Positions 46,649-56,557 of a stretch of DNA of 64,000 nt are shown piece by piece. Under the pieces are notes generated by a model. It ran no database searches. It had not been told where the DNA came from and saw only the letters and a list, made by a program, of their open reading frames with translations. Position numbers and translations under genes: made by a program. Source of the stretch: Dyella humicola (GTDB lineage Bacteria > Pseudomonadota > Gammaproteobacteria > Xanthomonadales > Rhodanobacteraceae); NCBI RefSeq assembly GCF_026283945.1, contig NZ_JAPDPC010000001.1, positions 1,240,001 to 1,304,000 on the forward strand, in the 5' to 3' direction. Every line of letters starts with the position of its first letter. The stretch's first letter is position 1.

Positions 46649-47077
46649 TCAGCGATCGCTACGCGGCAGCGATGCCACGCACTTCAGTTCGATCGCGATG
46701 GGTGTGGGCAGGGCGGTGATGCCCAGGGTTGTGCGACAGGCGTCCACGCCCGCGAAATACTCGGCATAGAGCCGGTTGTAGGTAGCGAAGTCGCGCGCCA
46801 TATCCGTCAAGAACACCGTCACATCGACCAGATGCTCCCAGCGTGCACCGCTTGCTTCGAGCACGGCGCGCACATTCGCGAATACCTGGCGACATTGCGC
46901 CTCGATGTCGTAGTCGACCAGCGTGCCCTGCGCATCGTGGACGTTGCCCGGTATGGCGTTCGTGCCCGGCGTGCGCGGCCCCACGCCGGACAGAAACAGC
47001 AGGTCGCCGACACGCCGTGCATGCGGGTAGGCACCTACCGGTGCCGGTGCCTGTTGCGTGCGGACGACGTCGCTCAT
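46649..47077 (-). CDS. RidA family enamine/imine deaminase, possible 2-aminomuconate deaminase
   Basis: The ATG at 47077 overlaps the carbonic anhydrase stop (4 nt) and gives 142 residues. The RidA fold is shown by GAYPHARRVGDLLFLSG, VFANVRAVLEASGARWEHLVD and the C-terminal ACRTTLGITALPTPIAIEL with the conserved arginine. In bacterial 3-hydroxyanthranilate catabolism a RidA relative acts as 2-aminomuconate deaminase beside an aldehyde dehydrogenase of the kind encoded at 47753. A general RidA function is the alternative. Confidence 0.85.
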   Translation of the reverse strand: MSDVVRTQQAPAPVGAYPHARRVGDLLFLSGVGPRTPGTNAIPGNVHDAQGTLVDYDIEAQCRQVFANVRAVLEASGARWEHLVDVTVFLTDMARDFATYNRLYAEYFAGVDACRTTLGITALPTPIAIELKCVASLPRSDR

Positions 47078-47742
47078 CGGTTGAACTCGGGCACCGTGCC
47101 AAGGCGCTGCAGGGCTGCTTCGTAAGCGGGCTTGAGTTGCTCGCGTGAGCTGACATGCATGCCGAGGTCGTTCACATGACCGTCGAACAGGCTGTAGCAC
47201 CACGCGTGCACGGACAGTTTCTGGCCGCGCTCCCAGGCATCCATCACCATCGTCGTATGGCAGACGTTGACTACCTGTTCCATCGCGTTGAGTTCGCACA
47301 GGCGGCTGTTGCGCAGATGCATCATGTCGATAGACGAAAGCATGTTGGAATGCTTCTGGGCCACATCGCCTACATGGCGCAGCCAGTTGTCGACCAGGCC
47401 AAGTCGGCGCTCATCGAGTACCGCCTGCACGCCACCGCAGCCGTAATGACCGACCACCAGGATGTGCTCGACCTTGAGTACGTCGACGGCGAACTGGATC
47501 GTGCTGAGGCAGTTGAGGTCGGTATGCGACACCACGTTGGCGACATTGCGCTGAACGAAGATGTCACCCGGCGGCAGGTCCACGATCTGCGTGGCCGGTA
47601 CGCGCGAATCGGAGCAGCCGATCCACAGGTACTTGGGTGCCTGTTGCTGGGCGAGGCGCTCGAAGAAGCGCGGATCCTGCGCGCTGACTTCGGCTGACCA
47701 GCGGCGATTGCTGTCGAGCAGTTTCTGTAGCGGACTATTCAC
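47074..47742 (-). CDS. can: Beta-carbonic anhydrase
   Basis: The GTG at 47742 gives 222 residues (MNSPLQKLLDSNRRW), aligned with the E. coli Can start. Zinc ligands are Cys43 and Asp45 in IGCSDSR, His99 and Cys102 in VGHYGCGG. It interconverts CO2 and bicarbonate. It is 10 nt downstream of the aldehyde dehydrogenase and overlaps ridA, so it belongs to the same mRNA. Confidence 0.95.
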   Translation of the reverse strand: MNSPLQKLLDSNRRWSAEVSAQDPRFFERLAQQQAPKYLWIGCSDSRVPATQIVDLPPGDIFVQRNVANVVSHTDLNCLSTIQFAVDVLKVEHILVVGHYGCGGVQAVLDERRLGLVDNWLRHVGDVAQKHSNMLSSIDMMHLRNSRLCELNAMEQVVNVCHTTMVMDAWERGQKLSVHAWCYSLFDGHVNDLGMHVSSREQLKPAYEAALQRLGTVPEFNR

Positions 47743-47752
47743 GGCGGAGCTC

Positions 47753-49204
47753 TCAATAGCGAATACAGATGTTTTTCGGTTCGGTGAAGAAACGCAGCGC
47801 TTCAGTGCCGCCTTCGCGGCCAAGGCCTGATTGCTTCGTGCCACCAAAAGGCGTGCGCAAATCGCGCAGCAGCCAGCAGTTGATCCACACGATGCCGAAG
47901 TCGAGCTGGCCGCCGAAGCGATGCGCGCGGGAAAGGTCGCGCGTCCACATCGAGGCGGCCAGGCCGTAGCCGGTGCCGTTGGCGATGGACAGCGCCTCGG
48001 CTTCATCATCGAACGGAATGAGGCTGACGACGGGCCCGAAAATCTCGTGTTGATTGGTGGCGGCCTGGCCGTCCAGGCCCTCGATGACGGTGGGTTCCAC
48101 GAACCAGCCCTCGGCGCAGCGGCCCGCCACCTTCACGACGTCACCGCCGCAAAGCACGCGACCGCCTTCATCGCGCGCCTGGGCAATGCAGCCGATCACC
48201 TTGTCGAAATGTTCCTGCGAAACCAGCGCGCCAAGATCCGTGTTGACTTCGTTGGGGTCGCCCACGCGCAGTGCTTGCACGCGCTGCACGTAGCGCTCGC
48301 GAAACGTGTCGTAGATCGAGCGTTGCACCAGCAGGCGCGACCCGCACAGGCAGATCTCGCCCTGATTGGCGAAGCCCGAGCGGACGATGGTGTCCAGGGT
48401 GGCGTCGCTGAGATCCGCGTCTTCGAACACCACGGCGGGATTCTTGCCGCCCAGTTCCAACGACAGTTTCTTGAACTGCGGGGCCGCGGCGGTGGCGATG
48501 TGGGCGCCCGTGCGCGTGCTGCCAGTGAATGACACCGCCTTGATCCCCGGATGCTCGACCAGGGCCTGGCCGACGCTGGGGCCGCGACCCTGCACGATAT
48601 TCAGCACGCCGGCAGGGAAGCCCGCCTCAATGCTCAATTCGCCAAGCAGGGCGGCCGTGCACGGCGTGATCTCCGATGGCTTGGCCACAACGGCGTTGCC
48701 CGCGGCCAGTGCCGGAGCAATCTTCCAGGTGAACAGGTACAGCGGAAGATTCCACGGACTGATGCAGCCCACCACGCCGAGTGGCTGGCGCAGGGTGTAA
48801 TTGATCGCCCCGATTTCCATCGCATGCGATTCGCTGCTCCACGGCACGATGGCGGCGGCGAAGTAGCGGAGGTTGGACACCGCGCGGGGGATGTCGAGGC
48901 TGCGCGCGAGACTCAATGGCTTGCCGCTATCACGCGACTCCAGTATCACGAAGTCTTCCAGGCGCGCTTCGATCAGGTCGGCCAGCCGGTGCAGCAGGTG
49001 GGCGCGTTGTTCCGCTGGCATCGCGCTCCAGCCCGGCGCTGCGCGCTGTGCGGCGGCGACGGCGTCGGCGACGTCGTCCGCAGACGAGTCCGGGCATTGA
49101 GCGAATACCTGGCCAGTGGCCGGCTCGAATACATCGACCCAGCGTGAGTCACGTGGCGCCTGCAGGCGACCGTCAATAAGGTTGGCGAGGCGCAGATTTG
49201 GCAT
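47753..49204 (-). CDS. Aldehyde dehydrogenase, 2-aminomuconate/2-hydroxymuconate semialdehyde type
   Basis: The start at 49204 (MPNLRLANLIDGRLQ) gives 483 residues. The ALDH motifs include ISPWNLPLYLFTWKIAPALA, LELGGKNPAVVFEDA and the catalytic cysteine in NQGEICLCGSR; WINCWLLRDLRTPFGG near the C-terminus is characteristic of the ALDH8A1/AmnC/XylG group that oxidises 2-aminomuconate or 2-hydroxymuconate semialdehyde. The RidA neighbour favours the amino form. Other kynurenine-pathway genes are not in the window. Confidence 0.88.
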   Translation of the reverse strand: MPNLRLANLIDGRLQAPRDSRWVDVFEPATGQVFAQCPDSSADDVADAVAAAQRAAPGWSAMPAEQRAHLLHRLADLIEARLEDFVILESRDSGKPLSLARSLDIPRAVSNLRYFAAAIVPWSSESHAMEIGAINYTLRQPLGVVGCISPWNLPLYLFTWKIAPALAAGNAVVAKPSEITPCTAALLGELSIEAGFPAGVLNIVQGRGPSVGQALVEHPGIKAVSFTGSTRTGAHIATAAAPQFKKLSLELGGKNPAVVFEDADLSDATLDTIVRSGFANQGEICLCGSRLLVQRSIYDTFRERYVQRVQALRVGDPNEVNTDLGALVSQEHFDKVIGCIAQARDEGGRVLCGGDVVKVAGRCAEGWFVEPTVIEGLDGQAATNQHEIFGPVVSLIPFDDEAEALSIANGTGYGLAASMWTRDLSRAHRFGGQLDFGIVWINCWLLRDLRTPFGGTKQSGLGREGGTEALRFFTEPKNICIRY

Positions 49205-49281
49205 CGCTACAAGCTTAGAGCCTGCGCCCGATATTTGCACCGGACGCAGCCGTATGCCTGCGGATTTAGCTTAAGCGCGCC

Positions 49282-50070
49282 CTAGCTCAGCGCGCGTGTA
49301 CGGCCGCCGTCCACGGCGATGCTTACGCCATTCACATAGGCCGCAGCAGGCGTACACAGGAAGGCGATCACGGCCGCCACTTCCGCGGCCGTGCCGAAGC
49401 GTCGCGCCGGCACCGTGGCCAACATCGCTTGCGCCACATCGTCTTCGCTGCGTCCACTGCTGGCGATTTGGGCAGCGAGGATGGCGTCCAGGCGGGCCGT
49501 GCGGGTGTAGCCGGGCAGCACGTTGTTGACCGTGATGCCATCGGCGGCCAGTTCGCCCGATAGCGTCTTGGCCCAGGCGGCCACCGCTGCGCGCACGGTA
49601 TTGGACACGCCCAGGCCGGCGATCGGCTCCTTCACCGAGGTGGAGATCACATTGACGATGCGGCCATAAGCGCTGGCCCGCATGCCTGGCAACAGCGCCT
49701 GCACCAGCGTCTGGCCGGCCAGCATGTGCTGGCGAAACGCGGTCTCGAAGGCATCAGTTGCGGCTGTATGTGCCGGGCCTCCCGGCGGGCCGCCGGTATT
49801 GTTGATCAGGATTTGCGCCGGATGGTCGGCCACGATCTCGTCTACGGCGATGCGCAGCTCGTCCGTCTGCAGCATGTCGACGGCAAGCCAGCGATGCTGC
49901 TGGTCGTGCTTGCGGGGCAGGGCCTCGGCAACGGTCTTCAACGCCTCGGCCGAGCGCGCCAGCAGGGTCACGCTGGCACCCAGTTCGGCCAGTTCGATCG
50001 CGCTGGCGCGGCCGATGCCTTGCGATGCACCGCAGACGAGGGCGTGGCGCCCACTCAGGTCGAGCAACAT
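49282..50070 (-). CDS. SDR family oxidoreductase
   Basis: This 262-residue protein has the motif VCGASQGIGRASA (11-23), INNTGGPPGGPA in place of the common NNAG, and GITVNNVLPGYTRTARLD. The catalytic region reads NVISTSVKEPIAGLGVSNTVRAAV: the serine is present, but the usual Tyr-x-x-x-Lys is not obvious (the equivalent stretch is SNTVRAA). This form is seen in the group near 3-oxoacyl-ACP reductase/YohF-like SDRs whose activity is uncertain. It sits 77 nt upstream of the aldehyde dehydrogenase. Confidence 0.82.
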   Translation of the reverse strand: MLLDLSGRHALVCGASQGIGRASAIELAELGASVTLLARSAEALKTVAEALPRKHDQQHRWLAVDMLQTDELRIAVDEIVADHPAQILINNTGGPPGGPAHTAATDAFETAFRQHMLAGQTLVQALLPGMRASAYGRIVNVISTSVKEPIAGLGVSNTVRAAVAAWAKTLSGELAADGITVNNVLPGYTRTARLDAILAAQIASSGRSEDDVAQAMLATVPARRFGTAAEVAAVIAFLCTPAAAYVNGVSIAVDGGRTRALS

Positions 50071-50145
50071 GGTGAGCCCCTTCGGAAAGTGAAAGTGGGA
50101 ATGGATCAGGCGATCCCTAATCCGGCCGCCCTAATCGGGCCATCC

Positions 50146-50460
50146 CTAACGTGCAGCCCATTGCATGGCGAGCGCGCCGAACCAGCACAGCCAGGCCACC
50201 CACGGACAATAACGCCACATGCGTCGCCAGCGGGTGATGCCGTCGTCCTCCAGTGCCGGCAGCACCGGTGAGCGCAGTGCGAGCTGCAGCCGCATCCAGG
50301 TGCGCCATGGCGTCGTCGGTTGCCCATCGGCCTCGGCGATGATTTGCCACTGCTGCGGATGCCTGTGACGCAACAGCGACGCGACGCGGTACTGCGCCAC
50401 GAAGTGCAGCGCAAAGCTGACCACGCCGGCCATCAGTAACATTAGGTAGAGCTCGATCAT
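50146..50460 (-). CDS. Small membrane protein of unknown function
   Basis: This 104-residue protein starts at ATG 50460 (MIELYLMLLMAGVV). It has an N-terminal membrane helix (about 3-22) and a C-terminal one (about 83-100, WVAWLCWFGALAMQW). The middle is basic and amphipathic. I do not recognise the family. It lies between the MalM-like lipoprotein and the SDR in a co-directional run. Confidence 0.65.
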   Translation of the reverse strand: MIELYLMLLMAGVVSFALHFVAQYRVASLLRHRHPQQWQIIAEADGQPTTPWRTWMRLQLALRSPVLPALEDDGITRWRRMWRYCPWVAWLCWFGALAMQWAAR

Positions 50461-50502
50461 GCCGCGCCTGTCTTCAGTGGACGATGTCAATCATGCAGGA
50501 GA

Positions 50503-51381
50503 TCAACGATTTCCGGCACCGGCGTTTGCTGCCGATGCAGCGCCATCGCCTGGTGTCGCGCTACTGTTCTTGGCATCGGCACTCTTGCTGCTGGAGCTGC
50601 CCCATCCCGGCACCGGAATGGACTCGCGCAGCGTGTTGAGCACACCGTTGCCCTGTTCAGGCTTGCCGCAAATGGCGTTGTTCACGGCATCCTTGAACGT
50701 ATTGTCCATCAGCCCGATCCAGACCGTGCCATCCGGTCCATGCGGTACCTTGAAGCTGCCCGTGGCAGCCATTTTTACCGGTGCCTCGGCCGAGAAAGAC
50801 GCCGGCGATTGTTCCCAGTACGTGCTGCTGGCCTGTTGCTTGGCTGAGCTGTAGAGGACCAGGTAACGCGCGCGCTTGTCGGTGATGTCCACGCTGCCGA
50901 AAGCGCCCGAAGTTTGGTCCGTCCAGCCCATGTGCTCGCACAGGCCGACATCCTGCGAGCCGATCGGCTGGAACGCTTCATCCAGCACCACGACGGTGGG
51001 TGCGAACAGGTAGCTGGAGCGTAGCCAGCGGCCATTCAATTCAGACTTGAACGCTACCCTGTACGGAAGCTCGACTTCGCGCGGCAGGCTGAAACTGAGG
51101 AAATAACTGCGCTCGCCATTGAGATTGCCGACCAGGCTGCCCGGCCCCAGCACGAATTTCTTCGGTTGCCAGGGCAGGGCGTTCTGGAACGAGAAGTCCG
51201 CGAACGTGGTGCAGCACGGCGTCGCCTTCTGCAACTCAGTCTTGGCCGCATCGAGACTGCTGTGGTTACTTTCTGGCGACCTCAGGTTGGGCGGCACCAG
51301 CGTTTTCACGCTATGGCAGCCGCTCACCAGCAGCAGGACGAAGACGATGAGAGCGGTGGCGACGGGGAGGCGATAACGCAT
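50503..51381 (-). CDS. MalM-like periplasmic lipoprotein
   Basis: The start at 51381 gives 292 residues with a lipoprotein signal (LLLVSGC, Cys about 18). The segment with ATPCCTTFADFSF and ALPWQPKKFVLGPGS, then NGERSYFLSFSLP, resembles the MalM family (E. coli maltose operon periplasmic protein), whose function is unclear. The C-terminal 35 residues are Ser/Ala/Gly-rich and disordered. It starts 17 nt after asnS and is probably co-transcribed with it; no maltose genes are near. Confidence 0.75.
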   Translation of the reverse strand: MRYRLPVATALIVFVLLLVSGCHSVKTLVPPNLRSPESNHSSLDAAKTELQKATPCCTTFADFSFQNALPWQPKKFVLGPGSLVGNLNGERSYFLSFSLPREVELPYRVAFKSELNGRWLRSSYLFAPTVVVLDEAFQPIGSQDVGLCEHMGWTDQTSGAFGSVDITDKRARYLVLYSSAKQQASSTYWEQSPASFSAEAPVKMAATGSFKVPHGPDGTVWIGLMDNTFKDAVNNAICGKPEQGNGVLNTLRESIPVPGWGSSSSKSADAKNSSATPGDGAASAANAGAGNR

Positions 51382-51398
51382 AAGACGATTCGTGTGGG

Positions 51399-52799
<1,401 letters not shown>

Positions 52800-52937
52800 G
52801 GATTGAAACTCCTGCTGGGCGCCGCATATCGGACGCGTAAGACCAAGTTCGACATGATAATGTACGTATCGTTCAGGTAGCGACCCTCCGCACCTCGATT
52901 TCCAAACCTCGTAACACCTCGGTATTTGCATCCAGCC

Positions 52938-53264
52938 ATGACTATCTCCATCACTCCCGCCGCCAGCGAACGCATGCGTCAATTTCTGGCCGGTACGCCG
53001 GATGCCGCAGGCGTGCGCTTCGGCGTGAAGCGCACGGGGTGCTCCGGTTTCGGCTATGTGGTGGATCTGGCCCACGCGCTAGGCAGTGACGACGAGCTGG
53101 TCAACGTCGACGGCGTGCCGCTGATCGTGGACAGCAAGAGCCTGTCCCTGGTGGATGGCACCGTGATCGATTTCCAGCGTCAGGGGCTTAACGCCAGCTT
53201 TGTCTTCCATAATCCCAACGCGACCGGTGAGTGCGGTTGCGGCGAGAGTTTTACGGTGGGGTAA
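52938..53264 (+). CDS. A-type iron-sulfur cluster carrier (IscA/ErpA family)
   Basis: The start at ATG 52938 gives 108 residues with the three conserved cysteines: [10 protein letters not shown] (Cys35) and GECGCGESF (Cys99, Cys101). Such proteins pass Fe-S clusters from scaffold to target enzymes. The gene is not in an isc or suf operon, so ErpA or a stand-alone IscA is most likely; sequence alone does not separate them. Confidence 0.9.
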   Translation: MTISITPAASERMRQFLAGTPDAAGVRFGVKRTGCSGFGYVVDLAHALGSDDELVNVDGVPLIVDSKSLSLVDGTVIDFQRQGLNASFVFHNPNATGECGCGESFTVG

Positions 53265-53587
53265 GCCGGGGTTGGGGGCGCGTGAATGTCTGCCGCCTCG
53301 GTCCTCGGCACCAGAATCAAGCCTTGCAGGTGGCGCGATGCTTGGGGTCCGTGGTGGCCTCGGCGTTCCCGTTCTGGACGCCTGAGGACGGCATGGCGAG
53401 CCATCCATGCGCGTCCGCTACCGGTCTCCCGCCCGTAGGCAAGCCCGCCAACTTGCGCCAAACCCCCGCCCCGCCGTACAATTCCGCTTCTGTCCGTGCC
53501 CGAATGGCTCGGATGGAACCTTGCCTCACCGCATAGGGCGGGAGGCTGCGAGGCCGCAAGGCCGCATCCACAAGGAGTTACCCAACA
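53265..53587 (+). promoter_or_regulatory. rpsF leader and promoter region, with GNRA hairpin
   Basis: These 323 bp hold no gene I can support. Near the 3' end a hairpin (GGCC-GCAA-GGCC at 53552-53563, extended by TGC/GCA pairs at 53547-53566) lies just before the AAGGAG ribosome binding site of rpsF. In many bacteria the S6:S18 complex represses its own operon through a structured leader; this hairpin is a candidate, but the conserved CCG bulge of the known motif was not established by eye. Confidence 0.4.
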
Positions 53588-54025
53588 ATGTCCCTGCGAC
53601 ATTACGAAGTTGTGTTTCTGGTCCACCCTGACCAGAGCGAGCAGGTTCCGGCGATGATCGAGCGCTACAAGGCGCTGATCGAAACCGACGGTGGCAAGAT
53701 CCATCGCCTGGAAGACTGGGGCCGCCGTCAGCTGGCCTACCCGATCGTGAACCTGGCCAAGGCTCACTACGTCATGCTCAACATCGAAGTGAGCCAGAAC
53801 GCGCTGAACGAGTTGGAGTCGGGTTTCCGCTTCAACGACGCCGTGCTGCGCCACCTGGTGGTTCGCCGCGATGAGGCCGACACCGAGCAGTCCTTCATCC
53901 TTAAGAGCAAGGAAAAGGACGACGCCAAGTCCTCGCGTCGCCGCGATGACGACAGCGACGGTGACGAGCGCCCGGCACGTCGCGACCGCGACGACCGCGA
54001 TAACGATCGCGACAGCGACGACTGA
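53588..54025 (+). CDS. rpsF: Ribosomal protein bS6
   Basis: This 145-residue protein starts [21 protein letters not shown] and matches bS6 over residues 1-105. The tail after about residue 110 is a highly charged run of Arg/Asp repeats ([10 protein letters not shown] type), longer than the glutamate tail added to E. coli S6. It leads the rpsF-rpsR-rplI operon, with AAGGAG upstream. Confidence 0.97.
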   Translation: MSLRHYEVVFLVHPDQSEQVPAMIERYKALIETDGGKIHRLEDWGRRQLAYPIVNLAKAHYVMLNIEVSQNALNELESGFRFNDAVLRHLVVRRDEADTEQSFILKSKEKDDAKSSRRRDDDSDGDERPARRDRDDRDNDRDSDD

Positions 54026-54039
54026 TCAGGAGCCACGAC

Positions 54040-54270
54040 ATGTCAAAGTTCTTCCGCCGCCGCAAGTTCTGCCGCTTCACGGCCGAAAAAGTCAAAGAGA
54101 TCGATTACAAGGATCTCAACACGCTGCGCCAGTACGTGACTGAGAACGGCAAGATCGTTCCCAGCCGCATCACCGGCACCAAGGCTCGCTACCAGCGTCA
54201 GTTGGCGACCGCGATCAAGCGCGCGCGCTTCCTGGCTCTGCTGCCGTACACCGACAACCACGACGTCTAA
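54040..54270 (+). CDS. rpsR: Ribosomal protein bS18
   Basis: This 76-residue protein ([18 protein letters not shown]) is bS18, which binds the 30S platform next to bS6. It lies 14 nt behind rpsF. A GC-rich hairpin follows in the gap before rplI. Confidence 0.98.
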   Translation: MSKFFRRRKFCRFTAEKVKEIDYKDLNTLRQYVTENGKIVPSRITGTKARYQRQLATAIKRARFLALLPYTDNHDV

Positions 54271-54277
54271 TCGTGGC

Positions 54278-54305
54278 GCACGCCCGGCCTTGTGGCCGGG
54301 CGTGC
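54278..54305 (+). terminator. GC-rich hairpin between rpsR and rplI
   Basis: GCACGCCCGGCC and GGCCGGGCGTGC form a perfect 12-bp stem around TTGT, 8 nt after the rpsR stop. No T-run follows, so it more likely attenuates, or sets an mRNA end by processing, than fully terminates. Confidence 0.5.
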
Positions 54306-54374
54306 CCGTCAACTCTTCGGACAACCGTCCACGGCTGCGCCGGGCCACACCGGTGCTAACGAAAAGGAACCATC

Positions 54375-54824
54375 ATGCAACTGATTCTTCTTGAGAAAGT
54401 CCGTAACCTCGGCAACCTTGGCGACAAGGTCAGTGTGAAGCCGGGTTATGGCCGCAATTACCTGCTGCCGCAGGGCAAGGCCGTGCCGGTCAACGCCGCC
54501 AACCTCGAAGCTTTCGAGAAGCGTCGCGCCGAATACGAAGCCAAGGCCAAGGACCAGCTGTCCGGTGCCGAAGGCCGCAAGGCCAAGCTGGAAGGCGTGT
54601 CGGTGACCATCGCCGCCAACGCTAGCCCGGAAGGCAAGCTGTACGGGTCGGTCGGCCCGCGCGAAATCGCCGAGGCTCTCCAGGCTGCCGGCCAGGACGT
54701 GAACAAGGGTGAAGTGATCCAGGGCGAAGGCCCGATCCGCCACACCGGCGAGTTCGACGTCGTGATCAGCCTGCACGCTGACGTGCAGACCCAGGTCAAG
54801 GTGATCGTGGTCGGCGAAAAGTAA
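54375..54824 (+). CDS. rplI: Ribosomal protein bL9
   Basis: This 149-residue protein ([19 protein letters not shown]) has the N-terminal RNA-binding domain with [16 protein letters not shown] and the C-terminal domain joined by a long helix, as in all bL9. AAGGA lies upstream of the ATG. An intrinsic terminator follows. Confidence 0.98.
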   Translation: MQLILLEKVRNLGNLGDKVSVKPGYGRNYLLPQGKAVPVNAANLEAFEKRRAEYEAKAKDQLSGAEGRKAKLEGVSVTIAANASPEGKLYGSVGPREIAEALQAAGQDVNKGEVIQGEGPIRHTGEFDVVISLHADVQTQVKVIVVGEK

Positions 54825-54850
54825 GCCGCTCCATCGCTAAGTAGTACCCG

Positions 54851-54875
54851 GACGGGCGCCTCCAGGGCGCCCGTC
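54851..54875 (+). terminator. Intrinsic terminator of the rpsF-rpsR-rplI operon
   Basis: GACGGGCGCC and GGCGCCCGTC form a perfect 10-bp stem around TCCAG and are followed by TGCTTTTG. It lies 26 nt after the rplI stop. Confidence 0.88.
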
Positions 54876-54892
54876 TGCTTTTGTGCCGGCAC

Positions 54893-54922
54893 TTATCCAC
54901 GTCCGTGCACAAGTTATCCACA
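54893..54922 (+). promoter_or_regulatory. Two DnaA boxes upstream of dnaB
   Basis: TTATCCACG (54893-54901) and TTATCCACA (54914-54922) are direct repeats 21 bp apart, about two helical turns. The second is a perfect high-affinity DnaA box and the first differs only in the last base. They lie about 100 bp before the dnaB start, where DnaA could regulate transcription of the helicase gene. Confidence 0.75.
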
Positions 54923-55019
54923 GAGTTATTGTCTCGTCGCCTGCGCTGGCGCCGCGTATGCTCTGAGCCCAACGTTATGCCACCGGCGAATGCGTGCCGG
55001 TCCGCTGCGAGGAATCTTG

Positions 55020-56447
55020 ATGCCCTTCGTTACTGATCGTTCCGATCGCCCCGAGCGCCGCGGTCGTTCCGAGCGCAAGCCTCCTTCCAACATCGATGCG
55101 CTGCGTGTACCGCCGAGTTCGATCGATGCGGAGCAAGCTGTGCTGGGTGGTCTCATGTTGTCCCCTGACTCGCTGGACAAGGTGGCGGACCGGCTGAGCG
55201 AGCAGGATTTCTACCGCAAGGACCACCGCCTGATCTGGCGTGCCATCACCGAGCTGGCGGCCAAGGGCATGCCGTGCGATGCGGTGACCCTGGGCGACTG
55301 GTTCGAGGCCAACGGCCTGGGCGAGATGGTCGGTGGTGCTGCCTATCTGATTGACCTGGCCAACACCACGCCCAGCGCGGCGAATATTGCTGCGTACGCG
55401 GCAATCGTGCGAGAGAAGTCGGTGCTGCGCCAGCTGATCGATGCCGGCACCGGCATCGCCGAGGACGGCTATCAGCCCGAAGGGATGGGCGTGCAAGAGG
55501 TGCTTGAGCGCGCCGAGCAGGCGGTGTTCAAGATCGCCGAATCGGGTGCTCGCGGCAAGAAAGATACGGTGTCGATGCGCGAGGCCGTCAAGGACGCGTT
55601 CCGAATTCTCTCCGAGCGCTTCGAAAACAAGGGCCAGCTCACCGGCGTCTCCACTGGCTTCTCCGACCTGGACGAGCTGACCTCGGGCCTGCAGCCTTCC
55701 GACTTGATCATCGTTGCGGCGCGTCCCTCGATGGGCAAGACGGCGTTCTCGGTGAACATCGCCGAAGCGGTAGCGATGCGTGGCAAGAAGGCCGTGGCGA
55801 TCTTCTCGATGGAGATGTCGGCCTCGCAGTTGGCCTTCCGTATGATTTCGTCGGTCGGGCGCATCCACGCGCAGCATCTGCGCAACGGCGACTTGGCCGA
55901 AGAAGACTGGCCGCGCGTCACCAATGCCATTTCGTTGCTGTCCGAGGCGAAGATCTTCATTGACGATACTCCCGGCCTCTCTCCGGTGGAAATGCGCTCG
56001 CGTTCCCGTCGACTGCATCGTGAGCACGGCGGCCTTGGCTTGATCGTGATCGACTACCTGCAGCTCATGCAGGTGCCGGGCAACAAGGAAAATCGCGCGA
56101 CCGAAATCTCGGAGATCTCGCGCTCGCTGAAAGGCCTCGCCAAGGAGCTCAACTGTCCGGTGATTGCGCTATCACAGCTGAATCGATCGCTGGAACAGCG
56201 TGCCGACAAGCGTCCGATGATGTCCGACTTGCGCGAATCCGGCGCTATCGAGCAGGACGCCGACGTGATCATGTTCATTTACCGCGACGAGTACTACAAC
56301 AAGGAATCGCCGGATAAGGGCCTTGCGGAAATCATCATCGGCAAGCAGCGTAACGGCCCTACCGACACGGTGAAGCTCACCTTCCTCGGCCACTACACCA
56401 AGTTCGAGAACTACGCGCCCGATTCCTTCGTCGGCGCCTTCGAGTGA
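55020..56447 (+). CDS. dnaB: Replicative DNA helicase
   Basis: The start at ATG 55020 (GAGGA 8 nt upstream) gives 475 residues. The N-terminal helical domain includes SIDAEQAVLGGLML; the RecA-like C-terminal domain has Walker A RPSMGKTAFS (about 234-243) and Walker B LIVIDYLQLM. The hexamer unwinds DNA at the fork. The extra N-terminal 25 residues are Arg/Asp-rich. In relatives alr and radA follow; here an S53 protease and small genes intervene. Confidence 0.97.
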   Translation: MPFVTDRSDRPERRGRSERKPPSNIDALRVPPSSIDAEQAVLGGLMLSPDSLDKVADRLSEQDFYRKDHRLIWRAITELAAKGMPCDAVTLGDWFEANGLGEMVGGAAYLIDLANTTPSAANIAAYAAIVREKSVLRQLIDAGTGIAEDGYQPEGMGVQEVLERAEQAVFKIAESGARGKKDTVSMREAVKDAFRILSERFENKGQLTGVSTGFSDLDELTSGLQPSDLIIVAARPSMGKTAFSVNIAEAVAMRGKKAVAIFSMEMSASQLAFRMISSVGRIHAQHLRNGDLAEEDWPRVTNAISLLSEAKIFIDDTPGLSPVEMRSRSRRLHREHGGLGLIVIDYLQLMQVPGNKENRATEISEISRSLKGLAKELNCPVIALSQLNRSLEQRADKRPMMSDLRESGAIEQDADVIMFIYRDEYYNKESPDKGLAEIIIGKQRNGPTDTVKLTFLGHYTKFENYAPDSFVGAFE

Positions 56448-56513
56448 GTCCAGCGCGCCGGCGGCGCGCTTTCTGCGGACCTTAGCTGAGCCAGACAGTG
56501 CCATATGTAAGAC

Positions 56514-56539
56514 CAAAGGGCTGCGTGAGCAGCCCTTTG
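56514..56539. terminator. Hairpin between dnaB and the S53 protease gene
   Basis: CAAAGGGCTGC and GCAGCCCTTTG form a perfect 11-bp stem around GTGA between two convergent stops. T-rich sequence is limited to the stem ends on both strands. It is likely bidirectional. Confidence 0.65.
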
Positions 56540-56557
56540 AGCGTGACGGTGCACAGA

